Of a stretch of DNA of 64,000 nucleotides, positions 16,533 to 27,389 are shown one piece after another (within the stretch, counting starts at the first letter, position 1; each line of letters starts with the position of its first letter). Under the pieces are notes generated by a model. It was not told the DNA's origin. It did no database searches and saw only the letters and a list, made by a program, of their open reading frames with translations. Location: positions 318,501 through 382,500 of the forward strand of contig NZ_FXAK01000005.1 of assembly GCF_900177515.1 (NCBI RefSeq). The letters are read 5' to 3'. The translations under genes were made by a program, and so were the position numbers. This DNA comes from Azospirillum oryzae (GTDB lineage Bacteria; Pseudomonadota; Alphaproteobacteria; Azospirillales; Azospirillaceae).

Positions 16533-17926
16533 GCGGCCCGCTTCCCCGCCCCCTGCCCCGCCCCCTGCCCCACGACGCTCTTACCCTGGACGCCATCCGG
16601 ACCTGCCTGGAGGGCGTGATCCCCGGCACCATCGCCACGGCGGATGCCGTGGGGACGCCGAACGTGTCGCAGCTGTCGCAGGTCCATTACGTCGATCCCG
16701 GCCACATCGCCCTGTCCTATCAGTTCTTCAACAAGACGCGCGCCAACATCCTGGCCAATCCCGACGCGCAGCTGGAGGTGATCGATCCGGCCACCGGGGC
16801 GCAATACCGGCTGCGGCTGGCCTATCTGCGCACCGAGACCGAGGGGCCGCTGTTCGAGAGCATGAAGGCGAAGCTGTCCGGCATCGCCTCCCATGTCGGG
16901 ATGGCGGAGGTGTTCCGCCTGCGCGGCGCCGACCTGTTCCGGGTGGTGGCGATCGAGGCGGTACCGGGCGGCGCCCCCCTGCCCGCTCCGGTCCGGCCGC
17001 GCAGCCTGCTGTCGGCGGTCCGACGGGCCTGCGAGGGGTTGCGCGGCGCCGCCGACCTGTCCGACCTGCTCGACCGCGCCGTCGCCGCCTTGCGCGACCT
17101 GTTCGGGGTGGAACATGCGCTGATCCTGCTGCCAGACGCCGCCAGCGGCCGGCTGTTCACCGTCGCGGCGCTGGGCTATGAGGCGTCAGGGCGCGGCAGC
17201 GGCATCGGCTGGGAGGTGGCTCCGGGCGACGGGGTGATCGGGGTGGCGGCGCGCGAGCGGGTCCCGATCCGCATCACCCACATGACCACCGACGTCGCCT
17301 ACAGCATGGCGATGCGCGAGGGGACAGCGGCAGGGATCGCGCACGAGATCCCCTTCCCCGGCCTGGACCGGCCGCACAGCCAGCTGGCGGTGCCGATCCT
17401 GGCGAGTTCCGGAGCCTGCGGAGACCTGGCCGGCGTGCTGTTCGTGGAGAGCGCGCAGGAGATGCGCTTCACCTATGACGACGAGGATGCGCTGGCGACG
17501 CTGGCCGCGCAGCTGGGTGCGCTGATGCGCGGCCTGCCGCCGGCCCATGGCGCCGAGGCCGAAGAGATGCCGGCCCCGGCCGTGGCACCGCCCGCCGTCG
17601 GCACGCCAATCACCGTGCGTCATTACGCAGGCGACGACAGCGTCTTCCTCGACCATGACTACCTGATCAAGGGGGTGGCCGGCGCCATCCTGTGGAAGCT
17701 GGTGCGCGACCACACCGCGCTGGGTCGCACCGACTTCACCAACCGCGAACTGCGGCTGGCGCCCGATATCCCGCTGCCCGACTTCGCCGAGAATCTGGAA
17801 GCGCGGCTGATCCTGCTGCAGCGTCGGCTGGCCGACCGCTGCGGCTGCCTGCGCATCGAGAAGACCGGCAGGGGCCGTTTCCGCCTGCTGGTGGAAAAGC
17901 CCCTGCGGCTGGAAGAGATGCAATGA
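16529..17926 (+). CDS. PPOX-fold / GAF / C-terminal winged-helix-like fusion protein
   Basis: 465 residues in three parts. Residues 1-150 form a PPOX-like split barrel (IPGTIATADAVGTPNVSQLSQVHYVDPGHIAL). Residues about 165-330 form a GAF sensor domain (LDRAVAALRDLFGVEHALILLPD, then VAPGDGVIGVAARERVPIRI). The C-terminal 110 residues (ITVRHYAGDDSVFLDHDYLIKGVAGAIL and LTNREL-like FTNRELRLAPDIPLP) look like a winged-helix or regulatory output domain. Such fusions suggest a flavin- or redox-gated sensor. The N-terminus has a repeated PLPRPLPRPLPH stretch. Translationally coupled to the smaller PPOX gene upstream. Function unknown. Confidence 0.7.
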   Translation: MSGPLPRPLPRPLPHDALTLDAIRTCLEGVIPGTIATADAVGTPNVSQLSQVHYVDPGHIALSYQFFNKTRANILANPDAQLEVIDPATGAQYRLRLAYLRTETEGPLFESMKAKLSGIASHVGMAEVFRLRGADLFRVVAIEAVPGGAPLPAPVRPRSLLSAVRRACEGLRGAADLSDLLDRAVAALRDLFGVEHALILLPDAASGRLFTVAALGYEASGRGSGIGWEVAPGDGVIGVAARERVPIRITHMTTDVAYSMAMREGTAAGIAHEIPFPGLDRPHSQLAVPILASSGACGDLAGVLFVESAQEMRFTYDDEDALATLAAQLGALMRGLPPAHGAEAEEMPAPAVAPPAVGTPITVRHYAGDDSVFLDHDYLIKGVAGAILWKLVRDHTALGRTDFTNRELRLAPDIPLPDFAENLEARLILLQRRLADRCGCLRIEKTGRGRFRLLVEKPLRLEEMQ

Positions 17927-17935
17927 GGGAGCCGA

Positions 17936-18961
17936 TTACCCCTCGCTGACGCGGCGGCAGCGGCGCTTCATCAGGGCCAGCGCCTCTTCCGCCCGGTCAC
18001 CGGTCAAGTCGAAGCTGCGCTCGTCCAGCAGCACGCCGTCGGAGTTGTAGGCGCGCACCTGCAGGCCCTCCGGCGTCTGCTCCGCCGTCACGTCGAGGAC
18101 GCCGTCGCCGGTCTCGTTGCCGGCGATGTCGAGGAAGTCGTTGACCTCGTCGAAGCTCGCCCCGACATCGTCCGGCCAGACGCCCTCGGCGGTGAAGTCC
18201 AGCAGGTCGTTCAGTCCGCCGACCGGCTCGCAGCGCTTCACCCGCGGATCGGCGGATGCTACCGCCTCGGCGAAGGCGGCCATCGACTGGCGGATGCGCT
18301 CCTGCTCGATCGGGTCGATCTCCGGCTCCTCGCCCTCGCCGGAGAATCCGAGATTCAGCGGGTCGGGCATCGCCTCGCCCTCCTGCTCGGCATCCTCCTC
18401 GATCACCAGACCGACGACGCCGACGAGACGGGTGCCGGTATCGTCGGGGGGCGCGACCAGATCCTGCTCGCGCACGAAGGCTTCCGCCGCCTCGGGCGAG
18501 TCGATCAGGCGGCGCAGCAGGGTGCGGCGGTCGGCGGCCTCGAGGTAGGACAGCGGTTCCGGATCGAGCCACAGCGGCAGCAGCCGCATGTCGGCGGCCT
18601 TTTCCAGCAGCCCGGCCGAATCGAGAGCGCGTTCGATGGCGTCGACCGACGGCGGCTCGTCCAACCGTCCCTCGACCTCCAGCGCCACCCAGAACAGGGT
18701 CGACAGCGTGGGGTCGCCATGCTCGTCGGTGCTCTGCGCCGTTTCGGAGAAGGCCTCGACCTCGTCCATGAAGTCGTAGCCTTCCTCCTCGCGCAGCTTG
18801 CCCAGCGCGGCTTCGATCACGCCCTGGCGGTTGCCGTCCAGCACCTCGTCCAGCAAGGCGCCGAAGCGTTCGTCGTTGTTGCGCCACAGCCGGACCAGCC
18901 GGTCGGCCGGGGTCCCGCTGAACTGGCCGCCCTTGCCGTTGACTCCGTCCTTCTTCGCCAT
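17936..18961 (-). CDS. Acidic hypothetical protein
   Basis: 341 residues, very acidic and without membrane segments. It begins MAKKDGVNGKGGQFSGTPADRLVRLWRNNDERF, then runs through helical stretches and an acidic middle (VIEEDAEQEGEAMPDPLNLG, GEGEEPEIDPIEQERIR). The last 60 residues form a compact beta-rich block (LDVTAEQTPEGLQVRAYNSDG) ending in a basic MKRRCRRVSEG. No family recognised. The start is ATG 18961 with AAGGA upstream; the frame continues open to 19081. It converges on the PPOX-GAF gene, with only 9 bases between stops, and diverges from the beta-glucosidase gene. Confidence 0.7.
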   Translation of the reverse strand: MAKKDGVNGKGGQFSGTPADRLVRLWRNNDERFGALLDEVLDGNRQGVIEAALGKLREEEGYDFMDEVEAFSETAQSTDEHGDPTLSTLFWVALEVEGRLDEPPSVDAIERALDSAGLLEKAADMRLLPLWLDPEPLSYLEAADRRTLLRRLIDSPEAAEAFVREQDLVAPPDDTGTRLVGVVGLVIEEDAEQEGEAMPDPLNLGFSGEGEEPEIDPIEQERIRQSMAAFAEAVASADPRVKRCEPVGGLNDLLDFTAEGVWPDDVGASFDEVNDFLDIAGNETGDGVLDVTAEQTPEGLQVRAYNSDGVLLDERSFDLTGDRAEEALALMKRRCRRVSEG

Positions 18962-19161
18962 GATGCGCCCGATCCTTTCTGATTCGCTCGTCCGGTCGGC
19001 GTGACCATAGGAGCGCCGTGCCGTCCTGTCGACCGCGATATGGTGACGGATTACCCGACGGATGGTGGTGCCCCACGCCACCCGCAGCAGCGACGATTGG
19101 CCCCTTCCACCCGGACGGGAAAGGGGTAGGATTCACCCACTCTCCATTCGGGTGATCCGCC

Positions 19162-20496
19162 ATGGCCGAACGTCCGGTTTTTCCCAAAGATTTCCTGTGG
19201 GGCGCCTCCACCTCCGCCTACCAGATCGAGGGCGGGGCCGAGGCCGACGGGCGGGCGCCCAGCATCTGGGATACTTTCTGCAAGCTGAAGGGCCGGGTCG
19301 ACAACGGCGAGACCGGCGACGTCGCCTGCGACCACTACCACCTGATGCCGCGGGACGTGGACCTGATGGCGGAGTTGGGGTTGCAGGCCTACCGCTTCTC
19401 CATCTCCTGGCCGCGGGTGCTGCCGCGCGGGCGGGGGGCACCGAACGGGAAGGGGCTGGATTTCTACGACCGGCTGATCGACCGGCTGCTGGAGAAGGGG
19501 ATCGAGCCCTGGCTCTGCCTCTATCACTGGGACCTGCCGCAGGCCCTGCAGGATCTGGGCGGCTGGGCCACCCGCGACAGCATCGGCTGGTTCGAGGATT
19601 ATGCGGCGCTGTGCGCCCGGCGCTATGGCGACCGGGTGAAGCGCTGGGCCACCTTCAACGAGTTCTCGGTCTTCACCCTGTTCGGCTGGGCCTTCGGCTG
19701 GGGGGCGCCCAGCATCGCCGACCGCGCCACTCACCTGAAGGTGATCCACCACGTCAACCTCGCCCATGGCGCCGGGGTGGATGTGCTGCGGGCGCTGGTG
19801 CCGGGGGCCTCCATCGGCGCGGTGCACAGCGTACAGCCGATGCGGCCGGAGACCGACAAGCCGGAGGACGTCGAGGCGGCGGCCCTGTTCGACGAGCATT
19901 GGAACCGCGCCTTTCCCGACGCCCAATTGCTGGCCCATTACCCGCGCCGCATCGCCGAAGCCATCGAGCCATACGTGCAGCCCGGCGACATGGCGCGCAT
20001 CGCCCGGCCGGTGGACTGGTTCGGGCTGAACCACTATGCCCCGGTCTATGGCCGCCGGGACGACAGCCTGATCTGGGGCTTCGGCTTCGGGTCGCCGCCG
20101 CCGGGGATGAAGCGGACAGCCATCGACTGGCCCTATGACCCCGGCTGCTTCCGCGACACGCTGGTCGACCTGACCCGGCGCTACCGCTTGCCGATCTATG
20201 TGACGGAGAACGGCTACGGCACCAAGGCGGCGGAAACGCCCGACGCCGAGGGACGCGTGGTGGATGCGGAGCGGCTGGCCTACCTCCAGGCCTACATCGC
20301 GGCGATGGCGGAGGCGAAGGGGCTGGGGGCCGACGTGCGCGGATATTTCGTCTGGTCGCTGCTGGACAATTTCGAATGGGGCGGCGGCTATGGCACGAGG
20401 TTCGGCATCGTGCGCGTCGATTTCGAAACCCAGGCGCGGATCCCGAAGGAGTCCGCGCGCTGGTATTCGGAGCTGATCCGGAGGGGGGGTGAGTGA
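19162..20496 (+). CDS. GH1 beta-glucosidase
   Basis: Cytoplasmic family 1 glycoside hydrolase of 444 residues that hydrolyses beta-linked glucosides or related disaccharides. The N-terminal signature FLWGASTSAYQIEGG is present. The acid/base glutamate is in ATFNEFSVF (Glu167) and the nucleophile in YVTENGYG (Glu349). No signal peptide is seen. Other family blocks are YHWDLPQAL and the C-terminal GYFVWSLLDNFEWGGGYGTRFG. It stands alone, with no sugar transporter beside it, and converges on hutU across a palindrome-filled gap. Confidence 0.95.
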   Translation: MAERPVFPKDFLWGASTSAYQIEGGAEADGRAPSIWDTFCKLKGRVDNGETGDVACDHYHLMPRDVDLMAELGLQAYRFSISWPRVLPRGRGAPNGKGLDFYDRLIDRLLEKGIEPWLCLYHWDLPQALQDLGGWATRDSIGWFEDYAALCARRYGDRVKRWATFNEFSVFTLFGWAFGWGAPSIADRATHLKVIHHVNLAHGAGVDVLRALVPGASIGAVHSVQPMRPETDKPEDVEAAALFDEHWNRAFPDAQLLAHYPRRIAEAIEPYVQPGDMARIARPVDWFGLNHYAPVYGRRDDSLIWGFGFGSPPPGMKRTAIDWPYDPGCFRDTLVDLTRRYRLPIYVTENGYGTKAAETPDAEGRVVDAERLAYLQAYIAAMAEAKGLGADVRGYFVWSLLDNFEWGGGYGTRFGIVRVDFETQARIPKESARWYSELIRRGGE

Positions 20497-20503
20497 AAAG
20501 CCC

Positions 20504-20662
20504 TCTCCCGCCCCGGGAGAGGGAGGGGACCCGCGCCACAGGCGCGGGGAGGGTGAGGGGTGATCCAAGAAACCTGAAGCGTACGGCTTCGTGCCTAGCC
20601 CCTCACCCTTCCCATGCTCCGCATGGGCCCCTTCCCTCTCCCGGGACGGGAAAGGGAGATTT
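20504..20662. repeat. Palindrome-rich element between bglucosidase and hutU
   Basis: The convergent gap contains a local hairpin CCTCTCCCG/CGGGAGAGG at the left, a GCGCC-aca-GGCGC hairpin, a CCCATG-ctccg-CATGGG hairpin and a right-hand CCCTCTCCCGGGACGGG arm. It belongs to the same arm family as the elements near 490, 37100, 40700 and 46760. It may serve as a bidirectional terminator for both converging genes. Confidence 0.6.
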
Positions 20663-20676
20663 CCCCGAGGCGTCAG

Positions 20677-22359
20677 TTACTTCAAAAACGGCAGGTTCAG
20701 TCCCTGCTCCTTGGCGCACTCGATGGCAATGTCATAGCCGGCGTCGGCGTGGCGCATCACGCCGGTGGCGGGGTCGTTCCACAGCACGCGCTCGATCCGC
20801 TTGGCCGCTGCGTCGGTGCCGTCGCAGACGATGACCATGCCGGAATGCTGGGAGAAGCCCATGCCGACGCCGCCGCCATGGTGCAGGCTGACCCAGGTCG
20901 CGCCGCTGGCGGTGTTCAGCAGCGCGTTCAGCAGCGGCCAGTCCGACACGGCGTCGGTGCCGTCCTTCATCGCCTCGGTCTCGCGGTTCGGGCTGGCGAC
21001 CGAGCCGCTGTCGAGATGGTCGCGGCCAATGACGATGGGGGCCTTCAACTCGCCCGACTTCACCATCTCGTTGAAGGCGAGGCCGAGGCGGTGGCGGTGC
21101 CCCAGACCGACCCAGCAGATGCGTGCCGGCAGGCCCTGGAACTGGATGCGCTTGGCCGCCATGTCGAGCCAGTTGTGCAGGTGCGGATCGTCGGGGATCA
21201 GCTCCTTCACCTTGGCGTCGGTCTTGCGGATGTCCTCCGGATCGCCGGACAGCGCGGCCCAGCGGAAGGGGCCGATGCCGCGGCAGAACAGCGGGCGGAT
21301 ATAGGCGGGGACGAAGCCGGGGAAGTCGAAGGCGTTCTCCAGCCCCTCCTCCTTCGCCATCTGGCGGATGTTGTTGCCGTAATCGACGGTCGGGATGCCC
21401 ATGGCATGGAAGGCCAGCATCGCCTCCACCTGGACCCGCATCGACTTGCGGGATGCTGCGGCCACCGCGGCCGGCTGGCTTTCGCGGGCGCTCTCCCACT
21501 CCTCCAGCGTCCAGCCCTGCGGCAGGTAGCCGTTGACCGGGTCATGGGCGGAGGTCTGGTCGGTGACGATGTGCGGCCGGGCCTTGATGTCGGTGCCGGC
21601 ACGGCGCGCCAATTCCGGGAAGACGTCGGCCGCGTTGCCGAGCAGGCCGACCGAGATCGCCTCGCCCTTCGCACAGGCTTCGTTGATCCAGGCCAGCGCC
21701 TCGTCGAGGTCGGCGGTGTGGCGGTCGAGATAGCCGGTGCGGATGCGCATCTCGATGCTGCTGGGGCGGCACTCCACCGCCAGCATGCAGGCGCCTGCCA
21801 TGGTGGCGGCCAGCGGCTGCGCCCCGCCCATGCCGCCGAGGCCGCCGGTCAGGATCCACTTGCCCTTCAGGTCGCCGTTGTAATGCTGGCGCCCGGCCTC
21901 GACGAAGGTTTCGTAGGTGCCCTGCACGATGCCCTGGCTGCCGATGTAGATCCAGCTGCCGGCGGTCATCTGGCCGTACATCGCCAGACCCTTGCGGTCC
22001 AGCTCGTTGAAATGCTCCCAGGTCGCCCAGCGCGGCACGAGGTTGGAGTTGGCGATCAGCACGCGCGGTGCGTCGGCATGGGTGCGGAAAACGCCGACCG
22101 GCTTGCCCGACTGCACCAGCAGGGTCTCGTCGTCGTTGAGAGTCTTCAGTGCCGAGACGATGCGGTCGAAGCTTTCCCAGTCGCGGGCGGCGCGGCCGAT
22201 GCCGCCATAGACGACCAACTCCTGCGGCCGTTCGGCGACGTCGGGGTCGAGGTTGTTCATCAGCATGCGCATCGGCGCCTCGGCGAGCCAGCTCTTGCAG
22301 CTCAGTTCGGGGCCGTGCGGGGCACGGATGACGCGCTGGTTGTCGAGGCGGGATGACAT
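20677..22359 (-). CDS. hutU: Urocanate hydratase
   Basis: Second enzyme of histidine degradation, NAD-dependent, converting urocanate to imidazolone propionate in the cytoplasm. The 560-residue length is normal. The tightly bound NAD site is visible in [19 protein letters not shown], and the conserved cysteine region in [20 protein letters not shown]. The N-terminus ([23 protein letters not shown]) is typical. It is last on the minus-strand arm, downstream of hutI and hutC; the 49-base gap after hutC carries no obvious terminator. Confidence 0.97.
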   Translation of the reverse strand: MSSRLDNQRVIRAPHGPELSCKSWLAEAPMRMLMNNLDPDVAERPQELVVYGGIGRAARDWESFDRIVSALKTLNDDETLLVQSGKPVGVFRTHADAPRVLIANSNLVPRWATWEHFNELDRKGLAMYGQMTAGSWIYIGSQGIVQGTYETFVEAGRQHYNGDLKGKWILTGGLGGMGGAQPLAATMAGACMLAVECRPSSIEMRIRTGYLDRHTADLDEALAWINEACAKGEAISVGLLGNAADVFPELARRAGTDIKARPHIVTDQTSAHDPVNGYLPQGWTLEEWESARESQPAAVAAASRKSMRVQVEAMLAFHAMGIPTVDYGNNIRQMAKEEGLENAFDFPGFVPAYIRPLFCRGIGPFRWAALSGDPEDIRKTDAKVKELIPDDPHLHNWLDMAAKRIQFQGLPARICWVGLGHRHRLGLAFNEMVKSGELKAPIVIGRDHLDSGSVASPNRETEAMKDGTDAVSDWPLLNALLNTASGATWVSLHHGGGVGMGFSQHSGMVIVCDGTDAAAKRIERVLWNDPATGVMRHADAGYDIAIECAKEQGLNLPFLK

Positions 22360-22408
22360 CTGGTGATGACTCCTGATGGGAGGGATGTGCTTTTCGAAGA
22401 TTGGTCTG

Positions 22409-23137
22409 CTAATGGGGCGGCAGCTGGAAGCGCGCGCCCAGCCGGTAGCGGCTGCCGGGATGGACCAGCATCGCCACGGTCACCACCCGGCCCTTCACCC
22501 AGGTGCGGCGGGTCACGCGCAGGCAGGGTTCGGTGACGGGGATGTCCAGCAGTCCGGCGATCTCCGGTGTCGGCGACACCGCTTCGATAACGTGTTCCAC
22601 CTGCGGCGAGGATTCCAGCCGGATCAGGTACTCGCCCGGAGTCTGGCGGGTGAAGTCCTGATCCAGATAATCGGGTGCCACCGCCGGGTTGACCCAGCGT
22701 TCCTCAAGCTGCACCGGCACGTCGCTTTCGCTGTGGACGACGACGGAATGGAACAGTTTCGCACCCACGGGCAGGTTGAAGCGGCGGGCCAGACCGGCAT
22801 CGGCGGCAACCGCGAGCAATTGCTCCACCCGGCAGGAATGGACGTTGCCGCGCTCGGCGATCTCGTCGGCGATGCTGCGCAACTCCACCACGTCGGTGCT
22901 GGGCGGCCGTTCGGCGACGAAGGTGCCCAGCCCCTGCACGCGGGTCAGCAGCCCCTCGTCGGTCAGGTCGCGCAGCGCCCGGTGCACCGTCATCCGGCTG
23001 ACCGAGAATTCCTCCAGCAGCTTGTGCTCCGACGGGATCTGGAAGCCCTCGGGCCAGTCGCCGGAGCTGATGCGGCGGCGGATGGTCTCCTTGATCTGGG
23101 CGTAACGCGGCTGGGCGGTGGAGATGACGTCGCTCAT
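22409..23137 (-). CDS. hutC: Histidine utilisation repressor HutC (GntR/HutC family)
   Basis: 242-residue transcription factor. The N-terminal GntR winged helix ([22 protein letters not shown]) is followed by a UTRA ligand-binding domain (from about residue 80). In known systems it represses hut genes and releases DNA on binding urocanate. The start ATG 23137 overlaps the hutI stop by ATGA, so repressor and imidazolonepropionase are co-translated; a longer open frame to 23242 was rejected. A matching palindromic operator lies in the hutI-hutF divergent region at 24451-24464. Confidence 0.92.
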   Translation of the reverse strand: MSDVISTAQPRYAQIKETIRRRISSGDWPEGFQIPSEHKLLEEFSVSRMTVHRALRDLTDEGLLTRVQGLGTFVAERPPSTDVVELRSIADEIAERGNVHSCRVEQLLAVAADAGLARRFNLPVGAKLFHSVVVHSESDVPVQLEERWVNPAVAPDYLDQDFTRQTPGEYLIRLESSPQVEHVIEAVSPTPEIAGLLDIPVTEPCLRVTRRTWVKGRVVTVAMLVHPGSRYRLGARFQLPPH

Positions 23138-24396
23138 GGAGCCTCCACGCGGGGGCTGCGGACCACGCCGCCATTGACCACCGCCATGCAGGGGTTCAGG
23201 CCGATGGCGTAGGCCAGCTCCGCCGGATGCTCGATGCGCCACACCGCCAGATCGGCGCGCAGGCCGGGCGCAATGACGCCGCGGTCGGTCAGGCCCAACG
23301 CCTTCGCCGCATGGCGGGTGATGCCGGCCAGCGCCTCCGCCGGAGTCAGGCGGAAGAAGGTACAGCCCATCGACAGCATCAGCAGCAGCGAGGTGACCGG
23401 CGATGTGCCGGGGTTGTTGTCGGTGGACAGCGCCATCGGCACGCCATGGTGGCGCAGCAGCTCGATCGGCGGCAGTTTGGTCTCGCGCAGGGCATAGAAG
23501 GCGCCGGGCAGGAGCACCGCCACCGTACCGGCCTGCGCCATCGCGGCGACGCCCTCCTCGTCCAGATGTTCGATATGGTCGGCCGACAGCCCGCCGAACT
23601 CCGCCACCAGCCGGGCGCCGCCGAGGTTGCTCAGCTGTTCTGCATGCAGCTTCACCGGCAGGCCGAGCCGCTTCGCCGTCTCGAACACCCGGCGGGTCTG
23701 GTCGACCGAGAATCCGATGCCCTCGCAGAAGGCGTCCACCGCGTCGGCCAGCCCAGCTTCGGCGATGGCCGGCAACGTCTCGGTGCAGATGCGGTCGATG
23801 TAGCCATCGGGGTTGCCCTTGAATTCGGGCGGCAGGGCGTGGGCGCCGAGATAGGTCGTCCGAACCTCCACCGGGCGGACCTGGGACAGCCGGCGGGCGA
23901 CGCAGAGCATGCGGGTCTCGGTCTCGGTGTCGAGGCCATAGCCGGACTTCACCTCCACCGTCGTCACGCCTTCGGCCAGCAGGCTGTCGAGCCGCGGCAG
24001 GGTGGCGGCCAGAAGCTGGTCCTCGCTGGCGGCGCGGGTGGCGGTGACGGTGGACAGGATGCCGCCGCCGGCCCGCGCGATCTCCTCATAGCTGGCGCCG
24101 TTCAGCCGCATTTCGAACTCGCGGGCGCGGTTGCCGCCATAGACGAGGTGGGTGTGGCAGTCGATCAGGCCGGGAGTCATCCAGCCGCCCTGCCCCGAAT
24201 GAACCTCGGTCGCCAGCGCCTCTGGCGCATCGGTCAGGTCGGCGCGGCGGCCGACGAAGGCGATGCGGCCGTCCTTGATGCCGACCGCCGCGTCGGCGAT
24301 GGCGCCGTAACCGTCCGCCTCGCTCATGGTGGCCCCGTCCATCGTGGCAACAGACAGGTCGACCCACAGGGAATCCCACGGCGCACTGGTCGGCAT
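23134..24396 (-). CDS. hutI: Imidazolonepropionase
   Basis: Third enzyme of histidine degradation, a metal-dependent amidohydrolase that opens the imidazolone ring to formiminoglutamate. 420 residues. Metal-site motifs are present: HTH (81 and 83) in [11 protein letters not shown], the histidine of [11 protein letters not shown], the [10 protein letters not shown] block and the aspartate of [12 protein letters not shown]. It is the first gene of the minus-strand hut arm and diverges from hutF over a 96-base control region. Confidence 0.97.
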   Translation of the reverse strand: MPTSAPWDSLWVDLSVATMDGATMSEADGYGAIADAAVGIKDGRIAFVGRRADLTDAPEALATEVHSGQGGWMTPGLIDCHTHLVYGGNRAREFEMRLNGASYEEIARAGGGILSTVTATRAASEDQLLAATLPRLDSLLAEGVTTVEVKSGYGLDTETETRMLCVARRLSQVRPVEVRTTYLGAHALPPEFKGNPDGYIDRICTETLPAIAEAGLADAVDAFCEGIGFSVDQTRRVFETAKRLGLPVKLHAEQLSNLGGARLVAEFGGLSADHIEHLDEEGVAAMAQAGTVAVLLPGAFYALRETKLPPIELLRHHGVPMALSTDNNPGTSPVTSLLLMLSMGCTFFRLTPAEALAGITRHAAKALGLTDRGVIAPGLRADLAVWRIEHPAELAYAIGLNPCMAVVNGGVVRSPRVEAP

Positions 24397-24446
24397 CGGT
24401 TCGGCTCCTTCCTACAAGTTCGTGCAGCAACCCCCTTGGCATCAGG

Positions 24447-24477
24447 TTGCCTATACTTGTATAGTGTTGTCTATAAT
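24447..24477 (+). promoter_or_regulatory. hut divergent control region: HutC-type operator within a promoter
   Basis: A palindrome CTATAC-TT-GTATAG occupies 24451-24464 and includes the CTTGTAT core expected of HutC sites. It sits between TTGCCT (24447-24452, possible -35) and TATAAT (24472-24477, a perfect -10), 19 bases apart and reading toward hutF. Binding here would block the plus-strand promoter and probably the minus-strand one, matching a shared switch for both hut arms. Confidence 0.65.
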
Positions 24478-24492
24478 AGCGAGGGCGCCCTC

Positions 24493-25857
24493 ATGAGCAA
24501 CCTGTTTTTTGCCTCGGCGCTGCTGCCGGACGGCTGGGCGGAGGATGTGCTGGTCATCACCGACCAGCGCGGCCGGATCCTCTCGGCCACGCCCGGTGCG
24601 GCCTGCCCGGCCGATGCGGAGCGCTTTGCCGGGGCGGCGGTCGCCGGAATCGCCAACCTGCATTCGCATGCCCACCAGCGCGCCATCGCCGGGATGGGCG
24701 AAAGCTCCGGCGAGGGCTCCGACAGCTTCTGGAGCTGGCGCGAGGTGATGTACCGCGCGCTCGACCGCATGGAGCCGGAGGATTTCGAGGCGGTCGCCGC
24801 CCAGCTCTATGTGGAGATGCTGAAGGCCGGCTTCACCGCCATCGCCGAATTCCATTACCTGCACCATGACCGCGACGGCCGCGCCTACGCCGACCCGGCG
24901 GAGATGAGCCACCGTGCCATCGCCGCCGCCCGAACCGCCGGGCTGCCGATCACGCTGCTGCCGGTGCTCTACAATGCGTCGGGCTTCGGCGGCACGCCGC
25001 CGACCGCAGGACAGCGGCGCTTCATCCATGACGGGGCAGGGTTCGACCGGCTAACCATGGTCCTGCGCCGCGCCTATGGCGGGTCCGACGACGTGCGGCT
25101 GGGCATCGCTCCGCATTCGCTGCGGGCCGTGCCCGACGAATTGCTGAGCGAAGCCGTCGCCGCACACCCGCAGGGCCCGATCCACATCCACATTGCCGAG
25201 CAGCGCAAGGAGGTCGAGGACTGCCTCGCCCACCATGGCCGCCGTCCGGTGGAGCATCTGCTGGAGACCCAGCCGGTCGACGGCCGCTGGTGCCTGATCC
25301 ACGCCACCCACATGACGGAAGCCGAGGTAACTGGCGTCGCCGCCAGCAGTGCCGTCGCCGGCCTGTGCCTGACCACCGAGGCCAATCTCGGCGACGGCTT
25401 CTTCGCCGCCGAGTCCTACATGGGCCAGGGCGGGCGCTGGGGGATCGGCTCCGACAGTCACATCTCGGTCAGCCCGGTGGAGGAACTGCGCTGGCTGGAG
25501 TACGGCGCGCGGCTGACCAGCGAACGCCGCACCGTGCTGGCCGGCGGCCCCCGCCGCTCCACCGCCCGCCGGCTGGTGGAGGACGCCCAGGCCGGCGGCG
25601 CGCAGGCGACCGGCTTCGAGGCCGGTCGCATCGCCGCCGGTCTCCGCGCCGATATCGTCGTGCTCGACACCGACCACCCGCTGCTGGCGGCGCGCAAGGG
25701 TGACGCGCTGCTCGACGGCTGGATCTTCGCCGGCAACGCCCTCCTCGTACGGGACGTGGTGATCGCCGGACGCGCAATTGTCCGCGACCGCCGCCACCCG
25801 CGCGAGGAGGAGATCGCCGACCGCTTCAAAAAGACACTTGGGAGACTTCTGGGATGA
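24493..25857 (+). CDS. hutF: Formiminoglutamate deiminase
   Basis: Amidohydrolase of 454 residues that converts N-formimino-L-glutamate to N-formyl-L-glutamate plus ammonia, the first step of the two-step (HutF/HutG) end of the pathway. Metal ligands are visible in [13 protein letters not shown] (57-61), the [13 protein letters not shown] histidine, [11 protein letters not shown] and the [11 protein letters not shown] aspartate. ATG 24493 has GAGGG 8 bases upstream; the frame is open far upstream but that part lies antisense to hutI. Its stop overlaps hutH by ATGA. The lack of a one-step HutG (formiminoglutamase) fits this branch. Confidence 0.95.
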   Translation: MSNLFFASALLPDGWAEDVLVITDQRGRILSATPGAACPADAERFAGAAVAGIANLHSHAHQRAIAGMGESSGEGSDSFWSWREVMYRALDRMEPEDFEAVAAQLYVEMLKAGFTAIAEFHYLHHDRDGRAYADPAEMSHRAIAAARTAGLPITLLPVLYNASGFGGTPPTAGQRRFIHDGAGFDRLTMVLRRAYGGSDDVRLGIAPHSLRAVPDELLSEAVAAHPQGPIHIHIAEQRKEVEDCLAHHGRRPVEHLLETQPVDGRWCLIHATHMTEAEVTGVAASSAVAGLCLTTEANLGDGFFAAESYMGQGGRWGIGSDSHISVSPVEELRWLEYGARLTSERRTVLAGGPRRSTARRLVEDAQAGGAQATGFEAGRIAAGLRADIVVLDTDHPLLAARKGDALLDGWIFAGNALLVRDVVIAGRAIVRDRRHPREEEIADRFKKTLGRLLG

Positions 25858-27389
25858 GCGAGAGCATCACTCTGGTTCCGGGCGCGCTGTCGCTCGACAC
25901 GCTGCGCAGCATCTATCGCGACCGTCCGGCCCTGACGCTCGACCCGGCGGCCTACCCGCGGATGGAGCGCTCGCGCGCCCTGATCGACCGGATCGCCGGC
26001 GGCGACGAGGCGGTCTATGGCGTCAACACCGGCTTCGGCAAGCTGGCGCACACCCACATCGCCGCGTCGGATCTGGAAACGCTCCAGCGAAACCTGATCC
26101 TGTCGCACGCCACCGGCGTCGGCGCCCCGCTGGCCGATGGCGTGGTGCGGCTGATCCTGGTCATCAAGGCGGTCAGCCTCGCCGTCGGCGCCTCCGGCGT
26201 CCGCCCGGCGCTGGTCGATGCGCTGCTGAAGCTCTATGAGGCCGATGTGCTGCCGGTGGTGCCGGGCAAGGGGTCCGTCGGCGCCTCGGGCGATCTGGCG
26301 CCGCTGGCCCATCTGTGCGGCGTGCTGCTCGGCATCGGCCATGTCCGGGTGAAGGGCGAAACCCTGCCGGCGGAGGAAGGGCTGCGCATCGCCGGCCTGC
26401 CGGTGTTCGACCTGAAGGCCAAGGAAGGCCTGGCGCTGATCAACGGCACCCAGGTGTCGACCGGTCTGGCGCTTGCCGGCCTGTTCGAGATCGAGCGCAC
26501 CTTCAAGGCGGCGCTGGTCGCCGGTGCGCTGTCGGTCGACGCGGTCAAGGGCAGCCACCGTCCGTTCGACGCCCGCATCAGCGCGCTGCGCGGCCAGCCC
26601 GGCCAGATCGCCGTCGCCGCCGCCTTCCGCGACGTGCTGGCCGGCAGCGAACTGAACGCCAGCCACCAGGGCCCCGACTGCCACCGGGTGCAGGACCCCT
26701 ACAGCCTGCGCTGCCAGCCGCAGGTGATGGGCGCCGTGCTCGACCAGATGCGGCAGGCGGCGCGCACGCTGGTGATCGAGGCCAACGGCGTCACCGACAA
26801 CCCGCTGGTCCTTGTCGACACCGGCGAGGTGCTGTCCGGCGGCAACTTCCATGCGGAGCCGGTGGCGATGGCCGCCGATCAGCTCGCCATCGCCGCGTCG
26901 GAGATCGGTGCGCTGGCCGAGCGCCGCATCGCCATGCTGATCGACACCACAATCAGCGGCCTGCCGCCCTTCCTGGTCGCCGAGCCGGGGCTGAATTCCG
27001 GCTTCATGATCGCCCATGTCACCGCCGCCGCCCTGGCATCGGAGAACAAGACGCTTGCCCACCCCGCCAGCGTCGACAGCCTGCCGACCTCCGCCAACCA
27101 GGAGGACCATGTCAGCATGGCGACCTTCGCGGCGCGGCGGCTGGGCGACATCGCGGGCAACGTCGCCGACATCGTCGGTATAGAGCTTTTGGCCGCGATT
27201 CAGGGCCTGGAGTTCCATCGCCCGCTGAAGACCGCCGACCGGCTGGAACAGGCCATCGCCACCATCCGCACCGAGGTGCCGCGCTACGAGGTCGACCGCT
27301 ACTTCGCCCCGGATCTGGCCGCCATCGGCGCCCTGGTGCGCAACGGCGCGCTTGACCATCTGATGCCGGTGGAACTGGAGACCGCATGA
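25854..27389 (+). CDS. hutH: Histidine ammonia-lyase
   Basis: First enzyme of histidine degradation, removing ammonia from histidine to give urocanate. 511 residues. The Ala-Ser-Gly triad (144-146 in [15 protein letters not shown]) that cyclises into the electrophilic MIO group is intact. Other conserved blocks are [20 protein letters not shown] and [14 protein letters not shown]. Translationally coupled to hutF upstream and hutG downstream through 4-base overlaps, so the three are made as a set. Confidence 0.97.
   Translation: MSESITLVPGALSLDTLRSIYRDRPALTLDPAAYPRMERSRALIDRIAGGDEAVYGVNTGFGKLAHTHIAASDLETLQRNLILSHATGVGAPLADGVVRLILVIKAVSLAVGASGVRPALVDALLKLYEADVLPVVPGKGSVGASGDLAPLAHLCGVLLGIGHVRVKGETLPAEEGLRIAGLPVFDLKAKEGLALINGTQVSTGLALAGLFEIERTFKAALVAGALSVDAVKGSHRPFDARISALRGQPGQIAVAAAFRDVLAGSELNASHQGPDCHRVQDPYSLRCQPQVMGAVLDQMRQAARTLVIEANGVTDNPLVLVDTGEVLSGGNFHAEPVAMAADQLAIAASEIGALAERRIAMLIDTTISGLPPFLVAEPGLNSGFMIAHVTAAALASENKTLAHPASVDSLPTSANQEDHVSMATFAARRLGDIAGNVADIVGIELLAAIQGLEFHRPLKTADRLEQAIATIRTEVPRYEVDRYFAPDLAAIGALVRNGALDHLMPVELETA

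Noticed and set aside
24435..24450. Sigma-54 promoter (TTGGCA...TTGC) upstream of hutF
   Set aside because: The GG and GC elements are one base too close (9 bases between, not 10), a spacing not expected to work.
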